Shown here: one piece after another, positions 3,381 to 5,043 of the stretch
How positions within the stretch are numbered: position 1 is the stretch's first letter
Layout of the letters: the number at the start of each line of letters is the position of its first letter
DNA from: JAOUEA01 sp040511595
GTDB lineage: Bacteria > Actinomycetota > UBA4738 > HRBIN12
DNA length: 5,043 bases
Direction: 5' to 3'
NCBI GenBank assembly: GCA_040511595.1
Contig: JBEVGU010000185.1
Coordinates: 1 to 5,043 of the forward strand
The notes under the pieces: model-generated
What the model was told of the DNA's origin: nothing
Database searches by the model: none
What the model saw: only the letters and a program-made list of their open reading frames with translations
Position numbers and translations under genes: made by a program

Positions 3381-5043
3381 ATGCTCACCCGACGTGACTT
3401 CATCAAGGTCACCGGCGCGTCCACCGTCGGGTGGTACGTCGCTACCCAGTTCGGCTGGGTGCAGCGGGCGACGGCGCAGATCCCCGGCGGAACACTCCAC
3501 CCTGCGCTCATCCCGAAGTACCAGACCCCGCTGCTGATCCCCCCGGTGATGCCGCGCGCCGGCACTATCACGCTCCCCGGCGGTAAGCCCGCCGACTACT
3601 ACGAGATCTCGATGAGGCAGATCACGCAGCAGATCCTGCCGTCGGGTCTCCCGCGATCGACCGTCTGGGGCTACGGCGCGGTGAGGGGTCAGGGCCGGAA
3701 CCCGCTGCTGATCCACAACGCCCCCTCGCTCACGATCGAAGCGCAGTGGAAGCGACCCGTCCGCGTCAAGTGGATCAACGACCTGAGGGCTGACAACGGC
3801 CACTACCTGCCGCACCTGCTTCCCGTGGACCAGACGCTGCACTGGGCCAACCCGCCCGGCGGCAACGCGGACCGAGACACACGGCCGGCGTTCACCGAGA
3901 CCCCGGGTCCCTACACCGGTCCCGTCCCGATCGTGACGCACGTCCACGGGGCCGTGGGGGTCGGCGACGAGAGCGACGGCTACGCCGAGGCCTGGTACCT
4001 GCCAGCGGCCAACAACATCCCCGCCAGGTTCGCGACCGAGGGCACCTGGTACGACTTCTTCAAGGAGAAGGCCGCCTCGAGCTACGGGGCGGCGTGGGGG
4101 CCCGGGTTCGCCACCTTCCAGTACCCGAACGCGAACCGTGCCTCGACGATCTGGTACCACGACCACGCGCTCGGCATGACGCGGCTGAACGTCTACGCCG
4201 GCCCCGCCGGCTTCTACCTCATCCGAGGAGGTCCCGCGGGCGACAAGGCCGTGCTCGACAGCCGGACAGGAGCCACAGCCGTCCTTCCGGGTCCCGCGCC
4301 CAAGGAAGGGGACAAGTTCCCGCCCAACAAGACCTACTTCGAGATCCCGATCGCGATCCAGGACCGCGCGTTCAACGCCGACGGGTCGCTCTTCTACCCG
4401 GACAGCCGCGAGTTCTTCGACGGAGCCACGGCGTTGGACCCGGGCTTCATCCCGGAGACCGACCTCTCGCCGATCTGGAACCCGGAGTTCTTCGGGAACA
4501 CGATCATGGTCAACGGCAACACCTGGCCGTTCCTGAACGTCCAGCAGCGTCGCTACCGCTTCCGCTTCCTGAACGGCTGCCAGTCGCGCTTCCTGATCCT
4601 GGACTTCAACCAGATCCCCGGTGTGAAGGTCTGGCAGATCGGCAATGAGGGCGGCTTCCTCGCGGCACCGGTGAACCTGACGGCCCACCACGCCAACCGT
4701 CTGCTGATGGGCCTTGCCGAGCGCGCCGACCTCATCGTGGACTTCACCAACGTTCCGGTGGGTCAGCACGTCCTCGCCAACGTCGGGCCGGACGAGCCGT
4801 TCGGCGGCGGCGAGCCGGATGAGGATTTCGACGTTGCCGACCCAGCTTCCACCGGTCAGATCATGGCGTTCAAGGTCGGACCGGCCATCGCGTCCGATCC
4901 CACCACACCGCCGCGGTTCCTGGTGCTTCCGGCCATCACGCCGCTCCCGGCGTCGACGGCCACGCGTCCGCTGGCACTCATGGAGACGATGTCCGAGTTC
5001 TGGGATGGGCCAGCGGCGGCCATGCTGGGCACCGTCGACGGCG
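3381..5043 (+). CDS. Tat-exported multicopper oxidase, CotA/laccase-like (partial, first 554 codons)
   Basis: The N-terminus MLTRRDFIKVTG is a twin-arginine signal, followed by a weakly hydrophobic stretch and an ATA|Q cleavage site after residue 32, so the folded enzyme is exported outside the membrane. Two copper-binding His pairs of the trinuclear centre are visible: THVHGA (H187, H189) and WYHDHALGMTRLNVYAGPAGFYLIR (H260, H262). Both read like Bacillus CotA, bilirubin oxidase and phenoxazinone synthase-type enzymes. A middle cupredoxin domain follows (IMVNGNTWPFLNV, FRFLNGCQSRF, QIGNEGGFLAAPV, LAERADLIVDF). The C-terminal HPxHxH and HCHxxxH motifs, which supply the type 1 copper site and remaining ligands, are not yet reached. 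Such enzymes oxidise phenols, bilirubin, Mn(II) or Cu(I) with O2 reduced to water; the substrate here cannot be told. It is divergently placed from the dehydrogenase pair and has its own promoter candidate and ribosome-binding site. Confidence 0.92.
   Translation, partial: MLTRRDFIKVTGASTVGWYVATQFGWVQRATAQIPGGTLHPALIPKYQTPLLIPPVMPRAGTITLPGGKPADYYEISMRQITQQILPSGLPRSTVWGYGAVRGQGRNPLLIHNAPSLTIEAQWKRPVRVKWINDLRADNGHYLPHLLPVDQTLHWANPPGGNADRDTRPAFTETPGPYTGPVPIVTHVHGAVGVGDESDGYAEAWYLPAANNIPARFATEGTWYDFFKEKAASSYGAAWGPGFATFQYPNANRASTIWYHDHALGMTRLNVYAGPAGFYLIRGGPAGDKAVLDSRTGATAVLPGPAPKEGDKFPPNKTYFEIPIAIQDRAFNADGSLFYPDSREFFDGATALDPGFIPETDLSPIWNPEFFGNTIMVNGNTWPFLNVQQRRYRFRFLNGCQSRFLILDFNQIPGVKVWQIGNEGGFLAAPVNLTAHHANRLLMGLAERADLIVDFTNVPVGQHVLANVGPDEPFGGGEPDEDFDVADPASTGQIMAFKVGPAIASDPTTPPRFLVLPAITPLPASTATRPLALMETMSEFWDGPAAAMLGTVDG

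Noticed and set aside
3312..4769. A 485-codon open frame on the minus strand opposite the copper oxidase
   Set aside because: It is antisense to clear multicopper oxidase motifs. The product is Val/Arg/Asp/Gly-rich with no recognisable domain, and the frame exists because GC-rich codons rarely give stops on the opposite strand.

Overview
The window is high-GC DNA (clearly above 60% by eye). It has G/C-rich codon third positions, strong GGAGG ribosome-binding sites, a Tat-exported multicopper oxidase, and promoter palindromes resembling the DevR/DosR box of mycobacteria and related actinobacteria. I read it as chromosomal DNA of an actinobacterium, probably one not closely related to the model species. 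No mobile element, CRISPR array, rRNA or tRNA is visible.

Layout, left to right: (1) positions 1-35, minus strand, the first codons of an unidentified gene running off the left edge; (2) 190-603, minus, a single-domain ATP-binding-type universal stress protein; (3) 762-1913 and 1889-3016, minus, two tandem, overlapping paralogues of the alanine dehydrogenase / pyridine nucleotide transhydrogenase (AlaDH/PNT) superfamily, transcribed 1889-3016 first; (4) 3017-3380, a 364-bp divergent intergenic region; (5) 3381 to the right edge, plus, the first 554 codons of a CotA/laccase-like multicopper oxidase with a Tat signal. Its C-terminal copper motifs lie beyond the window.

The most interesting feature is regulatory. 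Each of the three transcription units with a visible upstream region carries a near-identical 14-bp palindrome of the form GGGmCsTTCGGCCC, in the same orientation relative to its gene. Each palindrome is centred 35.5-36.5 nt upstream of the end of a candidate -10 hexamer, so about -43 from the predicted start site. In all three a degraded second copy sits 23 bp further upstream, centre to centre. This looks like the paired boxes of a DevR/DosR-type (NarL-family) hypoxia/NO activator, and universal stress proteins are classic members of that regulon. The inference is that the stress protein, the AlaDH-like pair and the secreted copper oxidase form one co-regulated redox or oxygen-limitation module. 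The regulator is not in the window. Family assignments are by reading motifs, without database searches.
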